A stretch of 64,000 nt of DNA from Farysia itapuensis (Eukaryota; Basidiomycota; Ustilaginomycetes; Ustilaginales; Ustilaginaceae): positions 166,640 through 230,639 of the forward strand of contig JALBYC010000018.1 of assembly GCA_023212645.1 (NCBI GenBank). The letters are read 5' to 3'. Under the pieces are notes generated by a model. It ran no database searches and had not been told where the DNA came from. It worked only from the letters and a program-made list of their open reading frames with translations. Below, one piece after another: positions 8,847 to 18,900 of the stretch. Each line of letters begins with the position of its first letter. The stretch's first letter is position 1. A program made the position numbers and the translations under genes.

Positions 8847-10601
8847 TTAGCGTGTGCCAGCACGTCTCGCTTTGCCGGGTCGTTTGGCGGCGCCCGATTT
8901 CTGTTTGGGACGGAAGCCAGCTTTGCCCGAGGTAGTCTTTGGCTTGCTGCCGCGGGCTCCACGCGTGGGGCCAACGCTGAAGTCGTTGGTGGACTCGGCC
9001 GTGTTGCTCTTGGCATACTTTTTCTTGCCGCCGAAGCCGTACTTGGAGTCTCTGGCTGATCGTGGCATTCGCGCCTTCTTGTTGGGACCGTCGGCGCCAC
9101 GCTTGCCCTTGAAGTCCTTGCCAGACGTGTCGGCAAGAGCCTGCTCCAGACGCACATCGAACTGATCCTCCCCTGCATCGTCGTCGTCGTTCATGTTGCC
9201 ATGCTTGCGCTTAAGACCAGAGATCTTTTCGTTCATCTCTTTCTTCTTGCGCAGTCGCTCTTCGAGTTTTTCCACTTGCACCTTTTTGCCGAACTTCTTG
9301 AGTTCCCGCTGCTTCTTTGCCGCTTCGGATGCTTTAATGGCGGCAGTTTCGTCGAGCAGCTTCTGTCGGATACGCTCCATGTGGTCGTCGGTCTTGACCA
9401 TCTCGGCGAAAAAGTCACTCGGACGCGTGAAGGGTGTACCGCTCGTTTCGACCAGCTTCTTGCCTTCAATGGCGGCGTGCAGAGCTTGTTTGTAGAAAGC
9501 AAGCTCGCGCTCCAAGTCGTTCTCGGCATCGGGGACCTCGCTAGAAATTGACGTTGGGTAGGTGACTCGCATCGTCTCGATCCATGGCAGTTTGGGCGAA
9601 GCAGAGGGAGAGTCGAGACGGATGTCTTCGTAGATTCGACGCAGTGCCGATTCGTTGTTGATCTTGATGCGCTGAACACGCGATGCCTTCGCGGCTTCGG
9701 GGATCTCTACGTCGTCCGGAAGGTCTTCATATGCAATGTCTTCTTCGTCTTCGTCAGCAGCTTCTGGGTCTTCCTCTTCGTCGTCAGAGTCTTCTTCTTG
9801 CACTAATCCGCTGCGTGCGATGGACGCTGCAAGCGTGTCCCCGTTGGTGGATGGCTTGACACTCGGCAGCTCAATGTCGTCCTCGGCTCCATCCACGTCT
9901 CCAAGCTCTGCCTGGTCCTCCTCGTCTTCGAGTTCTTCGTCTTCATCAAGCTCTTCCTCGTCATCTTCGTCGTCGTCGTCTTCGAGGTCCTCACCCTCTT
10001 CATCATCCTCTTCGCCGGCGAGCTCTTCGAGAGCAACCATGTCTGCTTCATCTAGCCCGTCCTCGCCAAGAGCTGCGAGAAGCCGTTGCATACCCTTATT
10101 CGATACATCTTGACCCTCCTCGAGCTCAGAATCTTGATCATCCGCCTCATCTGCTTCCTCTTCGTCCGAGTACTCGGCAGTGATGGGCTGAGCAGTAGCG
10201 AGGGCTGACGTCGGTTTGCGTGTCAGGTTGGCGTGACTGCCTGTAGCTTTGCTAGGCGAGTCGATTGCGATGGATGCCGCATTTGTCTTCTTTGCAGACG
10301 AGGGGCTTTTGGATGCTGCCATCTTGGGACTCGACTTTGACGGGGTCGTCGTCGGCTTTTTGGGAGACGACACTGAAGCAGGGGAAGAGGTCACTTTCTT
10401 TGAAGACGAGGGAGTCGACTTGGCTGTAACAGGTGTCGAGGCTGGGGATTGCTTTTTGGTGGGTGAAGGAGTCTTTACTTTCGGCGTAGCAGCTTTGGCC
10501 TGAGCTCTTGTCAATCGACTGGGAGTCGCCGCAGGGGAAGCGGCGGGTGAAGCCGTCGCTGTCGCCTTCTTTGGCGTTGATTTGGGTGTTGAGCCTGCCA
10601 T
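8847..10601 (-). CDS. EBP2: rRNA-processing protein EBP2
   Basis: 584 residues from the ATG at 10599-10601 (MAGSTPKSTPKK). The frame is open for 47 more codons upstream but has no ATG there. The N-terminal 150 residues are a Ser/Thr/Pro/Lys-rich tail. Next comes a very acidic region (about residues 150-300) dense in D/E. The conserved Ebp2 domain fills the C-terminal half: ALRRIYEDIRLDSPSASPKL, LPWIETMRVTYP, ELAFYKQALHAA, TPFTRPSDFFAEMVKTDDHM, then the basic coiled region ending RKKKEMNEKISGLKRK and a Lys/Arg-rich C-terminus (KYGFGGKKK). Ebp2 is a nucleolar factor needed for pre-rRNA processing and 60S assembly. An AATTTTTGA-type element lies about 85 bp upstream of the ATG, shared with the MDN1/RPA12 promoter. 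Confidence 0.93.
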   Translation of the reverse strand: MAGSTPKSTPKKATATASPAASPAATPSRLTRAQAKAATPKVKTPSPTKKQSPASTPVTAKSTPSSSKKVTSSPASVSSPKKPTTTPSKSSPKMAASKSPSSAKKTNAASIAIDSPSKATGSHANLTRKPTSALATAQPITAEYSDEEEADEADDQDSELEEGQDVSNKGMQRLLAALGEDGLDEADMVALEELAGEEDDEEGEDLEDDDDEDDEEELDEDEELEDEEDQAELGDVDGAEDDIELPSVKPSTNGDTLAASIARSGLVQEEDSDDEEEDPEAADEDEEDIAYEDLPDDVEIPEAAKASRVQRIKINNESALRRIYEDIRLDSPSASPKLPWIETMRVTYPTSISSEVPDAENDLERELAFYKQALHAAIEGKKLVETSGTPFTRPSDFFAEMVKTDDHMERIRQKLLDETAAIKASEAAKKQRELKKFGKKVQVEKLEERLRKKKEMNEKISGLKRKHGNMNDDDDAGEDQFDVRLEQALADTSGKDFKGKRGADGPNKKARMPRSARDSKYGFGGKKKYAKSNTAESTNDFSVGPTRGARGSKPKTTSGKAGFRPKQKSGAAKRPGKARRAGTR

Positions 10602-11130
10602 TGTTGCCGGGAGGAAGGTGTCACTACAGCTAGACAGATGAGCAGTCAAGTCCGTTCGCGCCAAAAAAAAGAAGAAAGCATCCTGAAATTTCTCAAAAAT
10701 TGCTTGACCGCTGACATAATCCTGTGTCAGAACTGGATGCAATTTTCGCCGGACCCACCTGAGAAGATGATTCAGCTGATGCCTGATGGACCCTTAATTT
10801 GCGGTGACTTTTCGTCATGACCGTCGCGATCTGACGTCAAAACTCGCAAAACTTTGTTGCTGGCTATACGACTGCAGGCTGTTTATCTTTCATGCGGCGG
10901 CCCAGCAGCTGATCGCAGGCGCAGGTTGTCTGTCATTCTCTCGAATGTCACTGGTACAAATGATTTTGGGTTGGTGCGATTCAAGCATCGGCTGTACGTT
11001 TGCTATGTAGCTTGATGTCAAGGCGCTCCTTTTGCTCTCGCGGGCCTTGAGTTTGTCAGAGAGATATATATGTTCCTTCGCTCGTGCAGATACTTCCCCT
11101 TCTGCACATCACACACATTCATACAGCAAA
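10602..11130. promoter_or_regulatory. Divergent promoter region (EBP2 / 68-aa protein)
   Basis: The 529 bp between two start codons carry an A-rich run and the sequence GAAATTTCTCAAAAATT at 10685-10701. Read on the minus strand it gives AATTTTTGAGAAATTTC, like the yeast ribosomal-RNA-processing element. A TATATAT box at 11065-11071 lies 60-66 bp upstream of the small gene's ATG. Nothing coding was seen. Confidence 0.45.
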
Positions 11131-11415
11131 ATGGAGAAGACATTCAACGAGAGCGCACCCAAGCTGAGCGAAGCTGAGCGTCACGCCCAGAACGAGGAGC
11201 GCCAGCAGAAAGGCGAGCCCCAAATCGCTGGCGCCGCCGGTCGCGAATCCGTCCCAACAAAAGATCCCAAAGGTAAGTGCTCATGCTCACAACTCTTCAC
11301 GCATACCCAGCTTGTATCTGACTCGAGACATTCTGCGTTGCGCTGTATAGAATTCGACCCTCGAGGCGGCCCGGGTTCGTCGGGCAACAAGCCCATTCAG
11401 GACCCCGTCATGTAA
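11131..11415 (+). CDS. Small uncharacterised hydrophilic protein (68 aa, one intron)
   Basis: Exons 11131-11272 and 11351-11415, joined across a 78-bp GTAAGT...TAG intron in phase 1. The product is 68 residues: an Ala/Glu/Gln-rich first half (KLSEAERHAQNEERQQKGEP) and a Pro/Gly-rich tail (FDPRGGPGSSGNKPIQDPVM). It has no signal peptide, membrane segment or known domain. The strong TATA box and A-rich leader before the ATG (ATACAGCAAAATG) suggest a well-expressed, possibly stress-regulated gene, but this is inference. The intron length is a multiple of three and the intron has no in-frame stop, so retention would add 26 residues in frame. The function is not recognised. Confidence 0.65.
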   Translation: MEKTFNESAPKLSEAERHAQNEERQQKGEPQIAGAAGRESVPTKDPKGKCSCSQLFTHTQLVSDSRHSALRCIEFDPRGGPGSSGNKPIQDPVM

Positions 11416-11577
11416 ATCACACCCTGAGCTCGAATCATTCATACAAATCAATGGCGTATAGCCTACACATATTGATGAGCGGTGTCTTGTATCTTTTAGT
11501 TGAGAGAACGAATAGTTTGACGGTGACGATTAGATATACAGACCGAGAAAAAGAACAGAGATTGGGTACGGAGCAGA

Positions 11578-14508
11578 TCAACGTCGCTCGCGCATTCTCC
11601 ACCAAACCGCGCCACAGAGAATAAGAAAGAAGCCCAGGACAAAGCCGAGGCTCAGCACCAGTAGATCGCGATAGTAAGCGCCATCCTTGAAGGCGAATAG
11701 ACTCCCCGAGAAGACCGAGACGGAAGCGGTGATTGAAACGCCACCGACATTGTCGACGAGCTGCAAGCCGTCCAGTTCGTGCGACGCCACCGCTTCCAAT
11801 GCATACTTCATTGGGCATATCCATTGAAGCCAGCGGAAAACGCCAGGCAGTTCGTTGAGGTTGAGCAAGAATCCTCCGAATCCAATGTTGAACAGCACAA
11901 AGATGCCTGCCAGGAGGATAGCGACAGACACGTCCTCGAAAAGTGCCGATAAGATCATGTTGTACAGTGCCATGGCAATGTGGAAGAGCACAGCTATGAG
12001 CATGAACTCGAAAAAGTAGCTCGCCTTGGGCTTGAGTCCGACCATCCAGTACTCGATGACGGTAAGGATGACAGCGGGCACCAATCGAAGCAGGGCGGCA
12101 TCGTACAGTACGTAGCTGACCAACCATGCAAACGGCCCGTACAGACCATTGGCCCGTTCTCGCATCATGAGGGGCCGCGCTTTAGCAAAAGAGGTAGCAG
12201 CAGACATGGCAGAGAAGCTGAGCAGGATGAACAGGAAGTACATGGAGCCCACGCGGTTCTGAAAGCCAGCGATCGTGAGCTGCACCTGGTAGAAGCATCC
12301 ACCGACAATAAGACCAATCGCCACAGCTCCAACGATATGAGCAAGCGCGCTGGTCGGATCTCGCTTGGCGGTCAGGAAAAGACGTTTGGACAAGATGTTG
12401 AACTGAGTCATGAAGGTGCTAGTCGAGTCGGTGCCGATCGTCTTCGCCCACTGCGGACCAGCAGGGACAGGGTTAGACGCCATAGAAATGTCACGGAAAG
12501 CAGGCACTGGCTTGCTGTGATGGTCTGAGACATCGCAAAATTTCTGCTCGTGCAATGGCGAGCCTTGACCGTCGACAGACGCGGGCGTAGAGCGTGTGGA
12601 TGCAATCTTGAGAAGATGGTCTGCCACGTTGTGCCCAAGCGGGCAGGGTTCACCCTGTCTTTCGCACCATGTAAGGGAATCAGCCGGCGTGCCTTCGTAT
12701 ATTACAAGACCCTGAGACATGAGAAAGACCTTGTGGAAGCTGTAGTAGATCTCAGACGAGGGCTGATGAACAGTGACCACCACTGTTGTAGAGCCGGTAG
12801 AAGAGCCTTTGGCCAGGTCTCTGAAGGCCGTAACGACGCGAGAGGCGGAATACGAGTCCAGTCCTGAAAGCGGTTCATCGGCGATCAAGATACGCGGGCG
12901 TGACACTAAAGCACATCCGATTGAAACACGTCTGCGTTCGCCTCCCGACAAGCCCCGCCGACTGGCATCCCCAATGCGTTTGTTGGAAACGCTTTCCAGT
13001 CCCAGTTCGTGAATTACGTGCGCGACAATCTCTCGCTTGTCTTGTGCTGAGACATTTTCCGGTAGCGAAAGATCAGCAGACATGGCCAGCGCTTCCCTGA
13101 CCGTCGAGAAGGCAGGCAACGCATCGTCTTGGTCAACAAATGCTATGGACCGACGCCCGCTCTGCCCGCTTCGCGCAGTATCATTATCAGGATCAAGGAG
13201 AGAGATGCAACCGGTGGTGTGACCGGATTTGTGTCGTCCGGCAAGTAGCTCGACCAAGCTAGTTTTACCGGCGCCAGAAGGGCCCAGTACAGCGACCATG
13301 TCGCCGGGATTGATGCGACCGTAGCTGTCTCGGATGATGCGCTGCTCGACGCCATGACCGCTTTGTGATGCTTCGAGATGATGGAAGGACACTGGTTCTT
13401 TTGAGCTGATCGAGTCACGCTTCCGTCTGTTGAAAGGTAAAGCGCGTGCTGTGCTGATGGTATAGTCTATTTTCTCCCAATGCAAACCAAGCGCCCCTTG
13501 GTAAGAGCTAGCTGGACGGCGTCTGGCCCTACGACGGGCGAGAACACCTAAAGCAAACAAGATGCAGACACCTACCACAGCTACTCCCAGAATGACCAGC
13601 CCGGCAATGAGACCATTGCTGAGACGGCTCGAGCCCGTTTTGGAGTCGGATTCTCCTGAGCCTGTGGCGTAGAAGGTGTCAAGCTCGTTCTGGGTGACAC
13701 AAGAACCAAATTGGCAATTGCGCAGAGGCAGACCAGCCTCGCCGAGGAAATTATTCAGCAGCTCGCCCTTGAAGGCGCACGCGGATGTTGCCGAAGCGTT
13801 GTGCGGGTCAACATAATCGCATGGCATTGATAGCGTGCCATTCAGCTTGTTGATGACTGGCGATAGATCCAGGCTTCCGGCACCACACATGGCCGTGCCA
13901 GGTATACAGTAGCACTGCAAGGAGGTGCACGTCCACAGGGAACCACCCAGGGTAGGATCGCTGCTCGGGTTCTGCATGACGGTCGAGTTTGAGGCCGAGC
14001 ATCCTGCAGCCTGGCAGTAGAATTGCTCAACGCCGTTGAGCCATACTTGAGATAGCGCAGTGTTCTTTTGCGCTGACCATGAAGCTTGGCCAGTGGTCGC
14101 GAAATCATCCACCTCGCCTGTTTTAGACAAGGTCATCCGCATCTCGCCCGGGTAAACGCCGTTGACAGTGAGCTGCTCAACATCGCAATCGACATAAGTC
14201 GTTCGGACAGCGGAAGGCTGTTTGTGGCACACCAGAGTCTCATTGGCAGCAAAGGGAGAGTTGGTGGTTGGAAAGCCCAGTGAAGTCTTGCGATTCTGGC
14301 AGGAGTTGGCGGTCTGACAGATGTTGCAATTGAGGCCGCCGAAGCCTTGGTCACAAGAAGCGCAAGCCGAGTCCGACGTAGGTTTGACAGCTCGCGACGC
14401 GGGAGAAACAAAAGTCGAGTTGCAGGTGGCCGTGTTACAGGCTGTTCCATTAGACGTGGTCAGGCCTGGAGGACATACCTCGTAGGCCGAAAGAGCGCTG
14501 ACGGACAT
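11578..14508 (-). CDS. ABCG-family transporter, ADP1-like (N terminus unresolved)
   Basis: The frame is open from 14718 but begins there with GTG; the first ATG is at 14506-14508, giving 976 residues. The order matches yeast Adp1 (1049 aa): a Cys-rich luminal domain with an EGF-like segment (CDQGFGGLNCNIC), a first membrane helix near residue 300-322 (LIAGLVILGVAVVGVCILFA), one ABC domain and a C-terminal set of about six helices. The ABC domain has Walker A GPSGAGKTS near 410, signature LSGGERRRVSIG near 519 and Walker B ILIADEPLSGLD. A luminal domain needs a signal peptide, yet none precedes ALSAYEVCPPG, which itself looks like a signal-cleavage site. An upstream exon is therefore likely missing from this model. 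Adp1 is an internal-membrane half-transporter-like protein of unknown substrate. Confidence 0.88.
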   Translation of the reverse strand: MSVSALSAYEVCPPGLTTSNGTACNTATCNSTFVSPASRAVKPTSDSACASCDQGFGGLNCNICQTANSCQNRKTSLGFPTTNSPFAANETLVCHKQPSAVRTTYVDCDVEQLTVNGVYPGEMRMTLSKTGEVDDFATTGQASWSAQKNTALSQVWLNGVEQFYCQAAGCSASNSTVMQNPSSDPTLGGSLWTCTSLQCYCIPGTAMCGAGSLDLSPVINKLNGTLSMPCDYVDPHNASATSACAFKGELLNNFLGEAGLPLRNCQFGSCVTQNELDTFYATGSGESDSKTGSSRLSNGLIAGLVILGVAVVGVCILFALGVLARRRARRRPASSYQGALGLHWEKIDYTISTARALPFNRRKRDSISSKEPVSFHHLEASQSGHGVEQRIIRDSYGRINPGDMVAVLGPSGAGKTSLVELLAGRHKSGHTTGCISLLDPDNDTARSGQSGRRSIAFVDQDDALPAFSTVREALAMSADLSLPENVSAQDKREIVAHVIHELGLESVSNKRIGDASRRGLSGGERRRVSIGCALVSRPRILIADEPLSGLDSYSASRVVTAFRDLAKGSSTGSTTVVVTVHQPSSEIYYSFHKVFLMSQGLVIYEGTPADSLTWCERQGEPCPLGHNVADHLLKIASTRSTPASVDGQGSPLHEQKFCDVSDHHSKPVPAFRDISMASNPVPAGPQWAKTIGTDSTSTFMTQFNILSKRLFLTAKRDPTSALAHIVGAVAIGLIVGGCFYQVQLTIAGFQNRVGSMYFLFILLSFSAMSAATSFAKARPLMMRERANGLYGPFAWLVSYVLYDAALLRLVPAVILTVIEYWMVGLKPKASYFFEFMLIAVLFHIAMALYNMILSALFEDVSVAILLAGIFVLFNIGFGGFLLNLNELPGVFRWLQWICPMKYALEAVASHELDGLQLVDNVGGVSITASVSVFSGSLFAFKDGAYYRDLLVLSLGFVLGFFLILCGAVWWRMRERR

Positions 14509-14718
14509 CTCGGCACAGCGCGAAGGTGACTGTGCAGGACGACGTTCTAGAGTGAAACTTGCTTCATAAGGGAGCTTCCGCAAGTGGTGGCGGGCTTCCT
14601 TGTGCGAGGGGTGGGGACAAAGAGGAAGTTGGGCGAGGGAATGCTGAAGCTTGGAACCAAGCTTGCGGAACCGAACGAAACTCGGAGCGGGGACCGCTTC
14701 TGTGGCAGTCGCAGTCAC

Positions 14719-15183
14719 AGTTGCGGCAAGGGTCTGGTTCTTGTGGCGGAGTATGGAATCTCAGGCTGCCGCGGGGAGCGACGCGAGCGACACCATCACC
14801 ACAAAAAAATAGGTTTCAGTAAGGCGACCCGCGACATAAATTCTGAACGATATTCTCGTAACCTTCATGATGTCTCTTCTTGACTAGACACATCTCTGCG
14901 AAAGTCCTACTGTGACAGCAATAACAGCCCGCACACACGGCCGCCTCGCGGCCTAGCTCGAGGTTAACACAACGCTCGACGTTCACGCGTTAGCGTTCTA
15001 GCGTTCGACGTTCATGCGTTTGTGCGTTCACGATTTATGATCTGTGATCTAACATGACCGCCAGCTTGAAGCGATCTGCGCTTAGCACACTCAGTGCATC
15101 TTATGCGCCTAATCGCTGAAGTTTCGTGGTATAGTCGTAGTATTGATACGAAGACGAGCTCTAGACGATGAAGCTGATCCGGT
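14719..15183. promoter_or_regulatory. Intergenic region upstream of ADP1-like gene, possible first exon
   Basis: On the minus strand, an ATG near 14868 opens a short frame ending in a hydrophobic stretch (YFFVVMVSLASLPAAA) and a TGA just before the transporter frame. It looks like a signal peptide in the same frame but is not connected by an obvious splice site. The region also holds the short imperfect repeats listed separately and the RPA12 3' untranslated sequence. Confidence 0.3.
14973..15033. repeat. Imperfect direct repeat containing ACGTTCAYGCGTT
   Basis: CGACGTTCACGCGTT (from 14976) and CGACGTTCATGCGTT (from 15006) differ at one base and start about 30 bp apart. Shorter GCGTTC remnants lie between and after them (14992, 15024). 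The first copy contains ACGCGT, the MluI cell-cycle box sequence of yeast. Function is not established. Confidence 0.45.
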
Positions 15184-15712
15184 CTAGTTATTTTGACTGA
15201 ATTTGTATCCACATTTGGGGCAGTCGTAGAAGACAGTGGTACCTTCGTCGGCGGAACGAAGCTGCAGGGTGTGGAAGTTCATCTCGTCGTTGCCGCACCC
15301 AGGACATTTCTCCTTGATGGTGGCTTCTTGTGGTTTTTGGTGGTCTCCAAAGGCAGCAGCGGTGTTGACAAGCTGGCGTTTCTGTCTCAACGCGGATGGA
15401 AACGCGGAAGGATGTGATTTCGTCACTATGGAAAGATTGTCATACACTGAAATTGGGAGCGAAATGAGTCAGTGCTTAGCGAAACAAGATCCAAATGTGG
15501 TCACTCACCTCTGGCGTTCTGTACAGCGCCGCATGGAGCGCATTTGATGACGTCCTCATCCCCGGGAACATCAAGGAGTGAGCCACAATTTGGGCAAAAC
15601 AGCAACGAGCCGATCTTATCTGTGATGAGGAGAGCAGCGTAAAGAGTGTTAGCAGGGATCTTCAGTATCGCGATGCGCCAACCCTCTCACCTGGAAGCAC
15701 AGAGGCTGACAT
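15184..15712 (-). CDS. RPA12: DNA-directed RNA polymerase I subunit RPA12
   Basis: Three exons on the minus strand: 15691-15712, 15509-15619 and 15184-15446. Introns are 71 bp (GTGAGA...CAG) and 62 bp (GTGAGT...CAG). The spliced product is 131 residues (yeast Rpa12 is 125). The N-terminal zinc ribbon is in exon 2 (LLFCPNCGSLLDV ... IKCAPCGAVQ). The C-terminal TFIIS-like ribbon is in exon 3 (KCPGCGNDEMNFHTLQLRSA, then DEGTTVFYDCPKCGYKF) and includes the acidic DE pair that stimulates RNA cleavage in Pol I. The linker KSHPSAFPSALRQKR also matches the family. Exon 1 encodes only MSASVLP and one base. It is transcribed divergently from MDN1, with 253 bp between start codons. Confidence 0.93.
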
Positions 15713-15965
15713 GCTGAATCGTCTAGGATGCAAGGTCCTGTCGAGGCAAAAGGTGGAAGAAACACTGAAGGCCAAATTTTGACAGGTTCGGGTCTCGGAG
15801 GTGGAATTTTTGAAAAAAAATTCGCTGCCACAACCGTTTGGGCTTCAAGGACAGGAAAAAAGGGCAAACCTGCCACACATCTTTCTTGACAGAAGACATC
15901 AAGACGGCTCTGCAGCAGATTGACAGACGTTGTCAGCAACCAAGCTGACCTGTCAACCGAGCGCG
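15713..15965. promoter_or_regulatory. Bidirectional promoter RPA12 / MDN1 with RRPE-like element
   Basis: This 253-bp region separates two ribosome-biogenesis genes. It contains GAATTTTTGAAAAAAAATTC at 15804-15823, an A/T-rich near-palindrome close to the yeast RRPE consensus (TGAAAAATTTT). It sits about 92 bp from the RPA12 ATG and 143 bp from the MDN1 ATG. A related sequence occurs upstream of EBP2. Confidence 0.5.
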
Positions 15966-18900
15966 ATGCAGGCTACTGCAACGGCGTCCCAATTCTGGCC
16001 AGCCATCGATCTCGACATAGCAAGAAGTTGTGAGTTGCTATGCGACAATCACCCAGAGGACCCACGCTTGGCAGCACTTCGCCACAACTTCATAGTGTCG
16101 CGCGAGCTGTCTGTCTCTGACCTCTTGGATCAGGTGTCGCTACTCTTGCTCGATGCGGAGCTGATCTGGGATATCTGTGGTTATTTCAGTCCCTTGCTTT
16201 TCGACCTTGCTTATCGTCTTCTGCAGTGTCATGATACCAATACAGACTCGGCAACCACCGCCCGAGTCTTGCATTGTTTTGCTCTACTCATAGGAGTCTT
16301 TCCAGAAGTGTACGACGTCGTCGCCGACTTCGTTACAGGCGTCCACTTCACCGGCTTATCACAACGTGCCTCTGCTCAATCCCCTGAAGCACTCAACCAG
16401 CTCCTTCTCGACACTTACCGGCTGGCAGCGGCGTCCCCGTTTCTGTTAAAAGATTCCAGACTCGCCCACTCGCCAAATGCTTGGGTACATCAACTTGCTA
16501 CTTCTCCAAATGTGCATCTACCCACCCGTCTTTTGGCTCAGAATCTCTTTGCGCTCATACATGGCCTAAGTGAAAGTGCAAAGCTCGATCTTCACGTCCA
16601 TCATCTAGCAGCCGGGAGACAAACATTACCAGATCTGCAGAGCCAAGATGCTATCGCTGGGCTTCTTTACCAAGAAGAGCCTCTTAATGTCTGGATCCTT
16701 GAAAGTGAAGAATTCCAAAGAATCCGACTGGCCCAGAAAGATTCTGCCGGTTCTGGGAGGCGGTTCCATGGCGAGTTTCGCCAAAAATCCCGTATGCATG
16801 GCCTGGACTACGACGAAATGGTCACGGGTGTAAAGATCTTCGTGAAGGAAGAGGATCTGTCAATGCGTGTCTGCGTAGTTGGAGGTGTCATACTTTCTCG
16901 TACCAAGCCACCGGGCTCATTACCATCGGACTTTGTAGAGACTCGAGGTGTCTCGTCGACTCTTTCTGATGTTGCGCTTCATCTCTCCAGTGGATTCCCC
17001 ATTCTGCTATCCGGTCCTCCTTCGAGTGGCAAGAGCAGCTTGATCCGCCATGTCGCACATCTCATCAAAGGCCAAGAATCTTTGTCAAATAGTAGTCATA
17101 TTCTCAGCATACAGCTGGGAGATCAGTCTGGCGTTGACGCCAAGCAGCTACTTGGATCGTTCGTCTCCAGCCCTTCGCAGCCAGGCAAATTCGAATGGTC
17201 AGAAGGTGCACTCACCCGAGCTGTGCGTCTAGGCAAGTGGGTAGTCCTCGAGGATATCGATAAAGCCAGTTCCGAGGTACTCAGCACTGTCGCTCGTCTC
17301 GTTGAGCAGCTAGGCCCCACCAAGCCTCTTGGGTATCGACCATTTATCGATCTAGGGAATCGCGGTAAGGTCTTTGCTGGTAGTGGTTTTGCTTTGTTCG
17401 CTACGCGATCGGTTCAACCTTCCAGCCAAAAGCATTCACAGCCTAGTCGGCCTACCTTCTTGGGCAGTTCGCATTGGTCAGAAATTCTGCTTAGCCAGCC
17501 AGACGAAGGCGACGTACAAGACATTCTTCGTGCCAAACATCCCCTACTGTCTCAGCGACGTGCGACATTTGTCAATTGTCTCGTTCAAACATGGTACAAG
17601 CTCCAGCGCGCGACACTCGCATCTCCGTCTACAACGTCAGCGGCCCAGGCTCAGCACAGCTTCGCTCCTGCTGGGAGCGTTCGATTTGCTTCCCTCCGTG
17701 ATCTCATCAAGTGGTTCAGACGTGTCGAGCGTCTGATGGCCGGCGAACTTCATCTCCAGGATCCTCTCAGCAATCCTCTCCTGCAAGAGGAAATCTTTGT
17801 GGAGGCCTGCGATATCTTCCTCGGTTCTGTGCCTCCTCCTCCCAGACCCTCTACCGGCACTTCTGGAAAGACAGCAGATCGCTTCAGCGCATTAGTTGAG
17901 CTTTTGGCCGAAGAGCTCAACCTGAGTAGCGAGCGAGCTTGGTGGACTTTGCGCGAGAGGAGACCAGAACTTTCCGTACGTACTGATTCTTCAACAAACG
18001 GAATGCACACTCAAGACGGACATGAGTCCGCAAGTCGGGTCAAAATTGGCCGCTGCGAGCTGCCGCGTCGAGCTCGTGCCGCGGCTAAGAGAGCGCCATC
18101 GATCAATCGCCAATTTGCCTTGACAAAACCTTCGCTGTTTTTGCTTGAACAGCTGACTGTTGCTGCAGCACTGGCAGAACCGGTCTTGCTAGTTGGAGAG
18201 ACTGGTACGGGCAAGACGACAGTGATTCAGCACCTCGCCTCTCTTCTAGGCCAGCCTATCACTGCCCTTAATCTTAGTCAGCAGACGGAGAGCGGCGATC
18301 TCCTGGGTGCATTTAAGCCTCTGGACGTCAAAGTTCCTGCCACGGAACTGCACGATACATGGAGTTCGCTTTTTGCAAGGACCTTCTCCGCTCGTCGCAA
18401 CGCTCGCTTTGTGGATGCCGAGCGGAAAGCTTTCGTATCAGGCAAATGGGCTCGACTCGCTGGGCTCTGGCGCGAATCCGTAAAATTGGCTCTGTCTCGG
18501 AAGAACTCGTCTGCGAGGGAAGATATTGCAGCTCCCGAAGACGTCAATGCGCAACCAGCATCGAGAAAGAAGCGCCGAACGGACGAAGGCATTGCTCCGG
18601 GATCGCCTGCAGAGCTTGACGACGCTCAAACCGAAGGTTCACTTGACAGAGAATGGCAAGAATTTGATCAGAAAGCCAGAGATTTTGCCATTCAGCACGC
18701 CGGAAAGAAGAAGAATCTTGTTTTCTCCTTCGTGGAAGGGCCTTTGGTTAAAGCACTACGCAATGGCGATTGGATCTTGCTGGACGAGATCAATCTGGCT
18801 GCTGCCGAGACTCTTGATGGTCTTACCGGCTTGTTGCAATCTCCGACCTCCAGTGTTACCCTCACGGAACGCGGTGACCTCGAACCAATCCCCCGACATC

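Noticed and set aside
9736..10113. Ser-rich open frame opposite EBP2
   Set aside because: It is the complement of the acidic codon tract (GAN/GAR repeats) of EBP2, not a gene.
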